Origin: Nitzschia sp. pyKryTriq1
Taxonomy: Eukaryota > Bacillariophyta > Bacillariophyceae > Bacillariales > Bacillariaceae
Length of the DNA: 64,000 nucleotides
NCBI GenBank assembly: GCA_956465555.1
Contig: OY101115.1
Location: forward strand, 2,356,001-2,420,000
Reading direction: 5' to 3'
Positions within the stretch are counted from its first letter, which is position 1. Each line of letters begins with the position of its first letter. The position numbers and the translations under genes were made by a program. The notes under the pieces are model-generated. The model worked only from the letters and a program-made list of their open reading frames with translations. It was not told where the DNA came from and searched no databases. This document shows, piece after piece, positions 29,965 to 39,293 of the stretch.

Positions 29965-32406
29965 ATGGCTACCACCGCTAATGATATAGGCAAAAAGAAA
30001 CCGCCACAAAAGCCACATTCTGCTGTGCCTCAGAAATGCTCTGGATGCGGGGAGGCATTTGCGTCTCGCAATGCCATATTCCGACACTTGCGAGACACCG
30101 ATGGGGCATGCCTGTCGGGTGCTGACTACGAGCACTTTTGCAAACAAATACGATCTATTAAGACGGTGAAAGTACTGATTCTGTTTGGCTACATGTCAGC
30201 TCCTGGTAGAATAAAAAACGGGGATGACGCTGCCACAATCATACTGGAGGCCGCCCAGCAGTGGCAGGATGGAGTCGACGGCACGAGTCATCAAAAACCA
30301 TCACCGTCGTCGTCGTTAGAGGATGCTCCAGGAATCAGATACAACCGAGCATACGGGTGTGTGGCTCGAGGTACGGCGGTAGCACAAGATGACGATACTG
30401 GCGCCATCACGGAAGTTCTGGCAACTCGTCTGCAACCGATCCGTGGCAATCGAACTGTCGACCAGTGGCTGGACCAGGTACAAGAGATTCTCAATGCAAA
30501 GTTCCCCTCCTCCAATACTACTACCCCCTGTCCTGTTCGAATACTGGGACGCCAAGACGTACCGCAAGCAAATAAGTTCAATGCCGAGCTGGATGTCTCT
30601 CATCGGCGTGTCAATTACGTGTTGCCCGTGGATTTTATTAGCTGGAACACTCCCGAATTTCAAAAGAGATTGGAGACCCTACCGACATTCTTGGAGAACA
30701 ACAAACATCTACTAAGTCATAATCATGATCCCGAGCCAAATCTGACCGACGAAGAAACTCGAATCTACCTCTTTCAGTTGAAAAGGATTATGCAAAGCCT
30801 CACGACACAAATTGTGGAACTGGATGTGCATGACAAAGCGGCCGTGATGGAGAAGGGCTTTAGCCTGCAGAAGCGCAAGGCGGTTGCCAAGAAATCCAAG
30901 GAGGGTAAAAAGGCGAAAAAGGGAGAGAAGGAAAACGGATCAAAACCGAAGGACTCTGCCGAGGAGTCGCCTGTTACAGAACATCATCGTATTTTGCGGA
31001 GAAAACGATTTCACAACTTTACACCTTCGATGATGGCGCACGAATACTTGGCCTATCGCCGTATGGATCGATTCTATCACCGAGCAACTCTTAGCTTTCC
31101 GTCGCTGGATCTCGCGAAGAAGCCCTTTATCGTTTTGAGCATAACAGGCGATTTGTTATTGACTGGTCAAATTTGTCGAGTTGTTGGACTTTTCATTGCC
31201 CTAGCGAATCAATTGATCGACAAGGAATTCGTTGATTGTATTTTTGATGAAAAGTATCCACATTTGATTCCCACACCTCCGGCGCCAAGTTGTGGGATGG
31301 TAGCAAGTGAAGCTTCCTACATGACTTGGGAAGGCAAGCTCAAGTCGATTCTCAGTGCACGCAGTACGGACCGCTACCCTGCAGGTTGGAATCAGCACAG
31401 CACTCTCCAAAGAGTGAAAGAGTGGAATGATACTATTCACGAGGCTATGGCAAAACAATGGCTCGCAAAAGGCCGTGATCAGGAAAATGGTCGTCTGAGC
31501 GCGGAGAAGGAATGGACCGAGAATATTTTGCTCCCATGGGTCGAAGAAGCAAAGAGACATTTGGATGAATACAAGCAGTGGCGGAAATACCGGACTGACC
31601 AGGAATCTGAGACCCAGCCAGATACTACAGTCAATCCTGATGCTTTGATTGACGAAAGCAAGAATTCGAATACGACTATCCTTGATCAGTCCCTGGAGTC
31701 TGTAGACCCTACTGTCCCCGAAGCTTTCTCAAAGGTGCTGTTTCATCTTCGCAAAGTAGACGAGTCTGGTCAATGGCCCTCCACAACATTGAAACGACAG
31801 CTGGTTATGGTTTCAACAGCAGATACTGAAGAAGCAAAGCAGAAAGCAGCCACATCCTTATCCATGGCCCATGTCAAGGCACGAAAAAACAGAGCCACTC
31901 GGTCTTCAGCGTATTCTTTTACGGAAGGGCAAGGCGGCGCAAGTGGTAGTTTCTCTGTGGGTCTCATGCCTGGAGGACAGAACAAGCAACCTAAATCCAA
32001 CTTTCTTTTTCCTGATCTTGTCAAGGCCGCATTTGAGTTGGAACGTGCCCTTTTTCCCGACCGGGAGCCAAGTAGCACTATTGCCATAAATCGGAACGCA
32101 CAATTTCGGCCACACACGGACAGTGGTGCTGGTGCTGGACAATCCACAAGTTTGATTGTTGGACTAGGAACCTATGCTGGCGGAGAACTCCTGGTCGAAG
32201 GTGAAAAGCACGACATTCGCTACAAAGCAATTGAGTTCAACGGATGGAAACAACGGCACTGGACCATGCCATTTGTGGGAGAGCGCTACAGTCTCGTGTG
32301 GTTTACGCCGAAGGGATGCGAGGGGATGAGAGGAATCGATTTGGACTTGACCGTGGTACCGAAGGATGATGCGTCAATCGACGAAGGGGACGACGACTCC
32401 TCATAG
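29965..32406 (+). CDS. Fusion protein: C2H2 finger, TruA-like domain, 2OG-Fe(II) oxygenase
   Basis: One exon of 813 residues from ATG 29965. Residues about 26-50 form a C2H2-like finger (CSGCGEAFASRNAIFRH). A pseudouridine-synthase-like part of the TruA type follows, with LGRQDVPQANKFNAELDV in the position of GRTD-x-GVHA, keeping the Asp, and TGDLLLTGQICRVVGLFIAL resembling the TruA C-terminal helix. A Lys/Glu insertion separates the two halves. The last 180 residues look like a prolyl-hydroxylase-type 2OG-Fe(II) domain: AQFRPHTDSG (HxD iron ligands) and RHWTMPFVGERYSLVWFT (distal His and 2OG Arg). The TruA assignment is weaker than the other two. The role is unknown; modification of RNA or a ribosomal protein is possible. 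Confidence 0.75.
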   Translation: MATTANDIGKKKPPQKPHSAVPQKCSGCGEAFASRNAIFRHLRDTDGACLSGADYEHFCKQIRSIKTVKVLILFGYMSAPGRIKNGDDAATIILEAAQQWQDGVDGTSHQKPSPSSSLEDAPGIRYNRAYGCVARGTAVAQDDDTGAITEVLATRLQPIRGNRTVDQWLDQVQEILNAKFPSSNTTTPCPVRILGRQDVPQANKFNAELDVSHRRVNYVLPVDFISWNTPEFQKRLETLPTFLENNKHLLSHNHDPEPNLTDEETRIYLFQLKRIMQSLTTQIVELDVHDKAAVMEKGFSLQKRKAVAKKSKEGKKAKKGEKENGSKPKDSAEESPVTEHHRILRRKRFHNFTPSMMAHEYLAYRRMDRFYHRATLSFPSLDLAKKPFIVLSITGDLLLTGQICRVVGLFIALANQLIDKEFVDCIFDEKYPHLIPTPPAPSCGMVASEASYMTWEGKLKSILSARSTDRYPAGWNQHSTLQRVKEWNDTIHEAMAKQWLAKGRDQENGRLSAEKEWTENILLPWVEEAKRHLDEYKQWRKYRTDQESETQPDTTVNPDALIDESKNSNTTILDQSLESVDPTVPEAFSKVLFHLRKVDESGQWPSTTLKRQLVMVSTADTEEAKQKAATSLSMAHVKARKNRATRSSAYSFTEGQGGASGSFSVGLMPGGQNKQPKSNFLFPDLVKAAFELERALFPDREPSSTIAINRNAQFRPHTDSGAGAGQSTSLIVGLGTYAGGELLVEGEKHDIRYKAIEFNGWKQRHWTMPFVGERYSLVWFTPKGCEGMRGIDLDLTVVPKDDASIDEGDDDSS

Positions 32407-32775
32407 ATTATCGCTAACAATATTGTCATTGAATTGAATTGGCTAGTAGAGTTTGTTTTCGAGTTTTAGTTTCAGTTGCACAGTCAGTTCTTTCATACCA
32501 CTCTCTCCAGTTCCTTCGTCATTTAGATAAGATTAGCTCGTACTACAGTACTACATACGAGTACTCGTACTGTAGTGCACCACGAATGACGGGAAATCAA
32601 GCACTATCGTATGAACGTTTCTAGAGGTACAGTACTCGTAGTACGCTCGCTTGCCAAAGTTACCAAAGCTTGCACCTATTCGACAAAAAAGCATGTATGT
32701 AGGTGAAAACGAAAGCAGCGAGTATACCAACGAATATTCTAACCTGAAGGCGAATATTAACCCGCGGGCCCTAAT
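32407..32775. other. Intergenic between convergent genes
   Basis: No gene seen. TACGAGTACTCGTACTGTAG near 32557 is a near-perfect GTAC palindrome, and GAGGTACAGTACTCGTAGTACG follows near 32624. Confidence 0.45.
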
Positions 32776-34182
32776 TTAGGGAGCGCTTGTTTTGGCCCGT
32801 TCTTGTTTCTCCTTTTGTTTCTTCAGCATCACTTCGTTCCACTTTTCAAACTTGCGCTTCATGTCCTCCTCCTTTTCTTCTTGGCGTCGATTCAAGAAGC
32901 CCATTAGACCGGCGTCCCTACCACTCGCCGGTGGTGCCGCACCTACCAAGTCCTTGGATGTCAACTGTTGGGGTGCGCGGAAATTTGACTTTTGAGGCTC
33001 AAGCTCAGGTTGAATTTCCAGGGACCGCGATGCCAACTTGGCGATTCCCCCAAGCCCTCGGCTCGTGCGCTGATCCTGGGCTTGTCGATAGTACTGGATT
33101 CTTCGTTCCTGCTCGTCTGCGATCTCATCGGCGTCCATTCCCTCGTATTGGCTGAGTAGCTCGGGAATGTTGTCGTAGCCCTCTCTGGCAATTTCGATCA
33201 AGAATGGGGTGATTCTCTCCAAAGCATTATCATCGCGATCATTTGGGTCAGTGTAAGCTTTGATGCGGATCATATTTTGAGGAAACATACCGGATTCCAT
33301 TGGATCATCGTCGAGCACAACCATGCGGTTGATGTTGCGATTGAGTCTACTGAGATCCTTCATGTGGACTCCATCCTTGTAATACGTCGCATCGCGATAA
33401 AGACGATGCATAATGCATCCTGATTTATCTAGCGATGTCACAACAGGATCCGCTACTGCGTCAATGGAAGGTGAATATAGCACAATCTCATAGTACTGCG
33501 CCATGTCCAACAGAAACTTATCCACCCCTGGACGCTTGGCATGCCGCCAACCATACTTTCGATCCCATGTGGAATTCACCAGTGTGTTCTCCAAGTCCAA
33601 AACTAGAGTATGCGGAATCGGTATGTCGTGAGGTACATTAGGCATCTTTTGAATGGCGTCATGCAAAACATCATATGTGAGTTATAGAAAGGGGCAAGCA
33701 ACTTCGCTAGCACAATAATGGCTTCATCTGCATACCTGAGACCAGTCAGGCAAAAGCTTGTCATGAGACGGCTTAGCGATTTCGTCCGTATAGTTTCGAA
33801 TGAACCCCGTTAAACCGATCATCTCCGCTAGCTTGGCTGGAGGACTATTTTCATCGCTGAAACCCCATACTAGGAGTGCGGACGGAACACCGACGGCCGC
33901 ATACCAAATCCATCGCGATGCCAAGAATCGTTTCGTTGCCACACTGCCAGCGTTTGAAGCGACAGCATCTCCAGCTTCTTTTTGATGCTGTTGCAAAAGC
34001 TGCGCAGCGCGTTCCTTGCGAGCGGCTCGAAGAGCAGCCCGCTCCTGGGCTGTGATTTCTTTGCGAACCAGCGGTACGCTCGAGGCAAAACGAGAAGTCA
34101 AGCTTGGTCGACTTCCTTGATTTGCATGGCGAAAGGACGCGGCCGATGCCACTCTGAGCACTGAAAGCCTACTCGCAAACAT
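32776..34182 (-). CDS. TIM50-like subunit of the mitochondrial TIM23 translocase
   Basis: Exons 34182-33736 and 33645-32776 join over a 90-nt phase-0 intron (CAG|GTATGC ... CAAAAG|ATG) and give 438 residues. The leader (MFASRLSVLRVASAASFRHA) is a clear mitochondrial presequence. One membrane helix (RWIWYAAVGVPSALLVWGF, about residues 90-108) precedes an FCP1/HAD-like domain with LVLDLENTLVNSTWDRKYGW, AKRPGVDKFL and YEIVLYSPS. The catalytic DxDx(T/V) reads DLENT, so the second Asp is Glu; TIM50 is usually considered non-catalytic. It is a presequence receptor in the intermembrane space. A charged C-terminal helix extends about 90 residues beyond the domain. Confidence 0.93.
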
Positions 34183-34825
34183 TCTTTTGTAATGATTGCC
34201 CTTTTCCCAAGCTCGTTAAAGCGACTACGTCTTATAGTTGTATGAAGCTGGACAAGAACACTGCGGTACCGGTACGTAAGTGTGAGGTGATCAGTGATGA
34301 TGTGTGAGATGTGTGCCATGGTGCCATCTGGAGAAATATAGAAATCAAAGATCGAAACGGGCGAATGAAGGACGCCAAAAAGTCACCGTCCGGACCAATG
34401 CCAGACACTCTGCATCCATCGGCTGACGCACAGACTAGTTTTTGGGTCCTTTTAGGGGATTTTTAAGGGGACCAATGCACGAGGTAGTCGACAAGAATGA
34501 TTGAAAGTGTAAATTGTGAGCTAGAAATGAATTGTTATTTTGGAACTACTTGTTTCAAAATCAATTGTTGAGAAAAGATATTGCGCTGACTTGGCGAAAT
34601 ATTAGTCTTGCATGACTTTCACATGGTTGACCAGATGAATCTATTTCATGTGGTGTGAATCTCATTTTATGTGGTGAGCTATTTTCGGTGCCTGTTTGGC
34701 AGTTGTAGTCTAGTACATAGACTTGTAGTTTCTGTTGAGTCTTTGCAACGGACGGGGGCCAGTCGTACGTCGCGCGTCTCACACGCACCGGAGTCATTAC
34801 GGGCCGACCATGTCATCGACTGGTC
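34183..34825. other. Intergenic
   Basis: No gene seen. GCGGTACCGGTACG near 34262 is one of the GTAC palindromes. The left end should be the TIM50 promoter. Confidence 0.4.
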
Positions 34826-35432
34826 GTGGCTAGGGCGTCTGCGCATGCACGGCGCGCACTAGCGTGGAAGATCCTTCAGGACATTATCTACCGACAACGG
34901 GCAGACTATGGTCGTACGAGTCGCGTAGACCGTGTGTGTATTGCAATGGAATATTTTGTGAATTATCCACGAATGATTGATGAAGGATCTTCCGAGGAAT
35001 TCTACCAAGATTGGCAAAATGTGCTGGTACAGAAGCCCACAATCGGGCCAGGAAGAAAGAAAGTGGCAGCATCTGACTATTAGCCACCACGCCTGTGCCT
35101 CCCACTGTACCCCCCGTACCTGCCACTACCACCACGGCACCATCAGTCCCGACTCCAGCACCTACTACTACTACAACAACAACCAAAAAATGATGCAGTG
35201 ATGCCCAGATGGAATATTTTGTGAATTATCCACGAATGATTGATGAGGGATCTTCCGAGGAATTCTACCGAGATTGGCGAAATGTGCTGGTACAGAAGCC
35301 CACAATCGGGCCACGAAGAAAGAAAGTGGCAGCATCTGACTATTATGTCAGACCCAGTGCTGTTTGGCTTCCCCATCTCATTATTGATTATTTGTTGTGT
35401 TGTTGTCGTTACCACATGAAAGTTATGGAAGT
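34826..35432 (+). pseudogene. Decayed coding region with an internal 135-bp direct duplication
   Basis: A module of about 137 bp occurs twice in direct orientation, at 34949-35085 and 35210-35346, with a few changes. It starts at GGAATATTTTGTGAATTATC. Both translate in phase as MEYFVNYPRMIDEGSSEEFY and KPTIGP-RKKVAASDY, so it was coding. Between the copies, a different frame gives a Thr/Pro-rich stretch (ATTPVPPTVPPVPATTTT) ending in KK and a stop. The frames do not join without a shift or intron. I do not recognise the protein. It looks like an eroded gene or transposon part. Confidence 0.45.
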
Positions 35433-35640
35433 ATTACTAGCGCTATCGCGTGAATGAATGTACAACAATGTCTATTACTAGCGCTATCGCGTGCTCGAAT
35501 GTACAACAATGTCTATTACTAGCGCTATCGCGTGAATGAATGTACAACAATGTCTATTACTAGCGCTAGCGCGTGGATAAAAATAAAATAATGTCTATCA
35601 CTAGAGAGCGCTTTCGCGTGCTCGAATGTACTCGCATACA
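35433..35640. repeat. 41-bp minisatellite with AGCGCT core
   Basis: Five copies start at 35433, 35474, 35515, 35556 and 35597 (41-bp period). The unit is ATTACTAGCGCTATCGCGTG, then AATGAATGTACAACAATGTCT. Copies alternate GAATGAATG and CTCGAATG. The last two copies are more diverged. It ends about 300 bp upstream of the DsbA-like start codon. Confidence 0.92.
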
Positions 35641-35942
35641 AAATTTCTGCGCCCTGCGGACGCGAAATGGTCATTACCCACGAAAACTTCAATCCACTCC
35701 TCAGTCAGTCAGTCAAGCGACTGATGGAAGGACGGACGTTGTCGGTGGCCCCCTTGCAGTGGGGTGAATTCCCTCCTTGTCTATCCCTCCGTCTTACCCG
35801 TGACCCTCTCCTTTCCCTTCGACTCGCCCAAAAGTCCGAGCATTACTGGTTACTGGAATCGAGCAGCTACCGGGAGTTGCAGTGTAGGGGTCACTGTATC
35901 CAGACGATATCAAAACAAGTTGGAAGTGTTTACTGCATCATC
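35641..35942. other. Upstream region of the DsbA-like gene
   Basis: No gene seen. An open frame continues upstream of ATG 35943 but lacks protein character. Presumably promoter and 5' UTR. Confidence 0.4.
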
Positions 35943-36933
35943 ATGTTCAGTTCAAAGCTCACACGTGGTGCATTGAACGCATTGGCGCGAGAGAGATCAA
36001 TGCTATCGATGAGATCATTGTCGTCATCCTCAAGCAGCAGCCCTCTTGTGATCCCCGTCGAACTCATTTCGGATACTCTGTGACCTAACGGTTACATCGG
36101 GAAAAAACATCTGAATAGGGCCATCGAACAGGTCCTCAGAGATCCACTTCCTGGTGCGCCCCGTCCGATTGCTTTCTCGGTACTTCGTGTACCCTTTTTT
36201 CTGGAACCGTCGTATAGCGAGGACAAACCGTACATTGAACGTAACAGGGACCGCCTCGAAAAGAAGTGGGGCGGTAAACAGGGCTGGGAAGAACAAAAGC
36301 ATCGACATGATCTCAAGGGACGAGGACTCGAAGCAGGAATTCCCCACTTCAATCTCGATCGATTGGCTGCAAACACAATGGCTTCACATAGATTGATTCA
36401 GAACATTGGGAAGCGATATGGATTGTTTGCATCAGAAGCCGTTTACGACTGTCTCAATGAGTAAGTATCGTACCTTGTATTCGTTCCCGCCTGGTTGGTG
36501 ATGCGACCATCTTACCTGTTCTTTCCTCCAACATTCAAAAAGATATTACTTCGTAGAAGGGCATTCACTAAATGATCGTCCACGCCTTGCTGGGGTAGTA
36601 GCTGAATTACTTTCAAACTTGCTGGGACCAGAAGAGACCACCCCGACCGATAACGAGCTGCTCGAGTTCCTCAATGGCAATGAAGGACGAGAAGAGATCA
36701 TGAAAGCCTTACAGGCGCTCAATAAACTTGGAATTCATTCTATCCCCAAATTCATCATTGAAGGAAAAACGATTGTGGATGGTGCTGCACGTCCGGAAGT
36801 ATTTGTGCAAGTGTTCCGGGATATCGAGAGGAAAGGAGAAATCCATGCAGGGCCTTTCTTTGGTGACATCCTTGGGGTACCTGATGATATTATTGTCCGA
36901 GGAAGCCATACTCCAGAAAGCATTGCAGTCTAA
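35943..36933 (+). CDS. DsbA/FrnE-like thioredoxin-fold protein with in-frame UGA (candidate selenoprotein)
   Basis: Exons 35943-36460 and 36543-36933 join over an 82-nt phase-2 intron (GA|GTAAGT ... AAAAAG|A). The total is 302 residues if UGA at 36081-36083 is read as Sec. The leader (MFSSKLTRGALNALARERSM) looks mitochondrial. The domain starts VIPVELISDTL, then UGA, then PNGYIGKKHLNRAIEQV. Homologues of the FrnE/DsbA family have SDTVCPWCYIGKK here, so UGA replaces the first active-site Cys and Gly replaces the second. Exon 1 stays open and family-like for another 126 codons, and exon 2 holds the cis-Pro loop (LGIHSIPKFIIEG). Nothing else is broken. A SECIS-like stem-loop lies 70 nt after the stop. 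Confidence 0.78.
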
Positions 36934-37280
36934 TCGGGTTTTTCAACAAATTTGGACGACCGAGGGACTCCACTTTAGACAAGGGACGGCAAGGTACTCA
37001 GAATGACAGCTTGGTCCAGATGTGCTGTGTCACATGCACTTGTGGATTAACGCTTGATATGAGCTTTCACCGTTTTGGTACTTACTTGGTAGAGACCCCC
37101 GAGTCGTCAGTTCTAAAATGAGAGACTTTCAATCTACGAATACTCTATGCGTAGGATCAATGGATGATTCTATGATCAACTTTTAATCAGCATTATAAAA
37201 TCTATCAGTATCATATGTAATCATGCACCTCATTCATATTATGCATGCGGTAAGCCTTGACAATAATCCGTGTGTTTGGT
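36934..37280. other. Intergenic between convergent genes; contains the SECIS-like element
   Basis: 3' UTR of the DsbA-like gene followed by the 3' flank of the ankyrin gene on the other strand. Apart from the stem-loop at 37003-37058 nothing further was seen. Confidence 0.4.
37003..37058 (+). promoter_or_regulatory. SECIS-like stem-loop in the DsbA-like 3' UTR
   Basis: ATGAC (37003-37007) is followed by AGCTTGGTCC, and GGATTAACGCT is followed by TGAT (37055-37058). The two arms form ten base pairs, two of them G.U, with one bulged C. TGA opposite TGA gives the SECIS quartet. Above lie AG, then ATGTG-CTGTGT-CACAT as an apical mini-stem, as in type II SECIS elements. The usual unpaired AA is AG here, and the 3' internal loop is larger than normal. 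The quartet flanks match the selenoprotein S element in this window (both start AUGAC). Judged by eye only. Confidence 0.55.
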
Positions 37281-39293
37281 TTAAGACTGGATTCTGGGCA
37301 AGGCAAGAGATGGGTTTTCATGGAGTAGTTGGTACACTACAGATGTCGCAAGCTCATCGGGGAATGAAGCAGAAGAAGAGCAGGACTCTCTTGTGCTTGT
37401 GGCTTCGGCGGCAGCCTGTAGGAAGGGCAGCAGTCCTGTACTCGGGTCGGGTTCATGGAGAGAGTCTGGATTGAGCTGAACAAAATATTGGAGAAGCTCT
37501 AGAACTTCAACAACCGACATCGGAGAGTAGGAACGCCCACTCGAGCAACATGCACGAATGAAGGTTCGGACTACGTAATGTAGTGGTAGACAGTTGGATT
37601 TGTCTTTGCACCTCGCCGCCTCAGGGGGTGAGAGTGACATGGCAGTTCTGAGGAGAAAAGCTGACTCCATTTGTAGAACCTGAGCGTTGGCGTTATCACT
37701 AGTACCATCTTGCCGGGGCCAGTCCCATGCATGCCAAGGTCGACGAGCAGCATGGTGAAGTGGGAGGCGGCCTTGAGTATCCAAGATGCTCAATTCTTCA
37801 GGATACATCGAAGCAACTATTATTGCCACAGGTGGAGGGCAGCTCACAGTCTTGAATGCCGCGCGAACAAGTGAAAAGCCTTCACCATTCTGCCCGGAGC
37901 CTGCTGCCCAGCTTGCTTCAAGCATTGAAACAAGTTTCGTCCAGAACAAACTAGATACAGCTTCAATTCTTGAAAACATGATCATTCCCTCGGCGTCAGT
38001 AGCTCCGCTGTTGTAACGTCCCCGCACTCGTTCCAGTATCTCTACCGTCTTTTCTGCCCACTGCAAGGCTTCATCTTCCTCCAGGACTTCAGAAGGGATA
38101 TGACGCATTCGAAGGAAGTCAACTGAGGGATCAAGTCTTCGCACCAGCGCCAGATCTTGCTCAAAGTTGCCCTGAACCAAGGTTGCAAAGGCTAAATAGT
38201 CAGAGAGCCCCGAACTGCCTTCCCTTCTCCGTAGCGGTATGTTCACAGCAGCACCTCTGCCACCATCGTCAAGCGCAAGAAGAGTACTAACAAACCGGAC
38301 CCAAAGCCAGTGTATCGGAGTAAGCCCCGATGCGTCCCTCATGGTAACAGCCTCGGGCGCGGCGGCTGCTACCAATGCAACGGAACGCGGCGGCTCCCCA
38401 CGCATAGCACAGAAGTGAAGAGGCATTTCACCTTGAGTATTGGCCAAAAGGCCTGCTCTGTCCTTTGAGGGGCAACGCTTTTCGGCCTGGATCAGTGACT
38501 CTATTGTCTCGGCACACCTTCCATGAAATACAGCGGAATGCAACGCCGTGTATTTCCCTCGATACCCGTTGAAGACACAGCTAGCAGCAGCCGGATAGTA
38601 ATGCAGCATGCAGTTCACCATTTCGTTGATATTTCTTTCAATCCGAGCTGCAGTAGCATCTCCGGGTTGTATAAGTGGTGCATACACATTTGCTTTCAGA
38701 GCCATTACAATTGGCGGCTCCTCGTATTCGCCACGATCAGGAACAACTATTGCCTCTGGTGAGCTCTTCACAAGCATCTCCAAGAGTTCCATCAAATAAC
38801 AACTTCCTTCTCCCGATGGTCCAAGAACATGCGACTGGAACCTTCTCCTTATCAGCAAATGAAGTGGTGTGTAGCCATCAACGTCCTGCATCAGTGTTGC
38901 GCGTTGAGTAGAGGAGCCAAGTTGTACGTCCGCTGCCAACAAAAGATCAATAACCTCAGGACCCACATCGTCACAAACTATGGCTTCGTGTAAAGGTGTC
39001 CCTCGTGAATCCAATAGATGTCTGAGCTTGGAGGGGCAGAGCTGCAATATTGTCTTAACACACTCATAAGGAGCCCCCAACCGACAGGCCAGCGCCAACG
39101 GAGAAGGATTCTGGTTGCTACTGGCTTCTTCCGGGTTCAATTGTAATCTTCCTAGGGCGGCCTCCCACTTTCGATCCGATAAAAGCTCTCTTAAGCTTCG
39201 TTCTGTTTCGTTGATTTGTTGTTGGGAATCATCAAGGCTTACACCTGTCACCCTTTGCCGCTTCAACGGTCTTGCCATTGTATTCATGCTCAT
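37281..39293 (-). CDS. Ankyrin-repeat protein, 670 residues
   Basis: One exon. I start at ATG 39293 (MSMNTMARPLKRQRV) because upstream in-frame codons lack ATG. Ankyrin units are visible, such as NPSPLALACRLGAPYECVK, RGTPLHEAIVCDDVGPEVID, DGYTPLHLLIRRRFQ, KYTALHSAVFHGRCAE and GEMPLHFCAMRGEP, with a later LPLHHAARRPW and LPLHYVVRTF. The repeats have diatom-typical long insertions. There is no membrane segment, kinase or other catalytic domain. Diatom genomes carry very large ankyrin families of unknown role, mostly protein-binding scaffolds. Confidence 0.9.
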   Translation of the reverse strand: MSMNTMARPLKRQRVTGVSLDDSQQQINETERSLRELLSDRKWEAALGRLQLNPEEASSNQNPSPLALACRLGAPYECVKTILQLCPSKLRHLLDSRGTPLHEAIVCDDVGPEVIDLLLAADVQLGSSTQRATLMQDVDGYTPLHLLIRRRFQSHVLGPSGEGSCYLMELLEMLVKSSPEAIVVPDRGEYEEPPIVMALKANVYAPLIQPGDATAARIERNINEMVNCMLHYYPAAASCVFNGYRGKYTALHSAVFHGRCAETIESLIQAEKRCPSKDRAGLLANTQGEMPLHFCAMRGEPPRSVALVAAAAPEAVTMRDASGLTPIHWLWVRFVSTLLALDDGGRGAAVNIPLRRREGSSGLSDYLAFATLVQGNFEQDLALVRRLDPSVDFLRMRHIPSEVLEEDEALQWAEKTVEILERVRGRYNSGATDAEGMIMFSRIEAVSSLFWTKLVSMLEASWAAGSGQNGEGFSLVRAAFKTVSCPPPVAIIVASMYPEELSILDTQGRLPLHHAARRPWHAWDWPRQDGTSDNANAQVLQMESAFLLRTAMSLSPPEAARCKDKSNCLPLHYVVRTFIRACCSSGRSYSPMSVVEVLELLQYFVQLNPDSLHEPDPSTGLLPFLQAAAEATSTRESCSSSASFPDELATSVVYQLLHENPSLALPRIQS

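Noticed and set aside
37118-37168. Alternative SECIS candidate with CTACG/CGTAG stem and AA in the loop
   Set aside because: The helix has several mismatches and the 5' side lacks a UGA quartet at the right spacing; the hairpin at 37003-37058 fits better.
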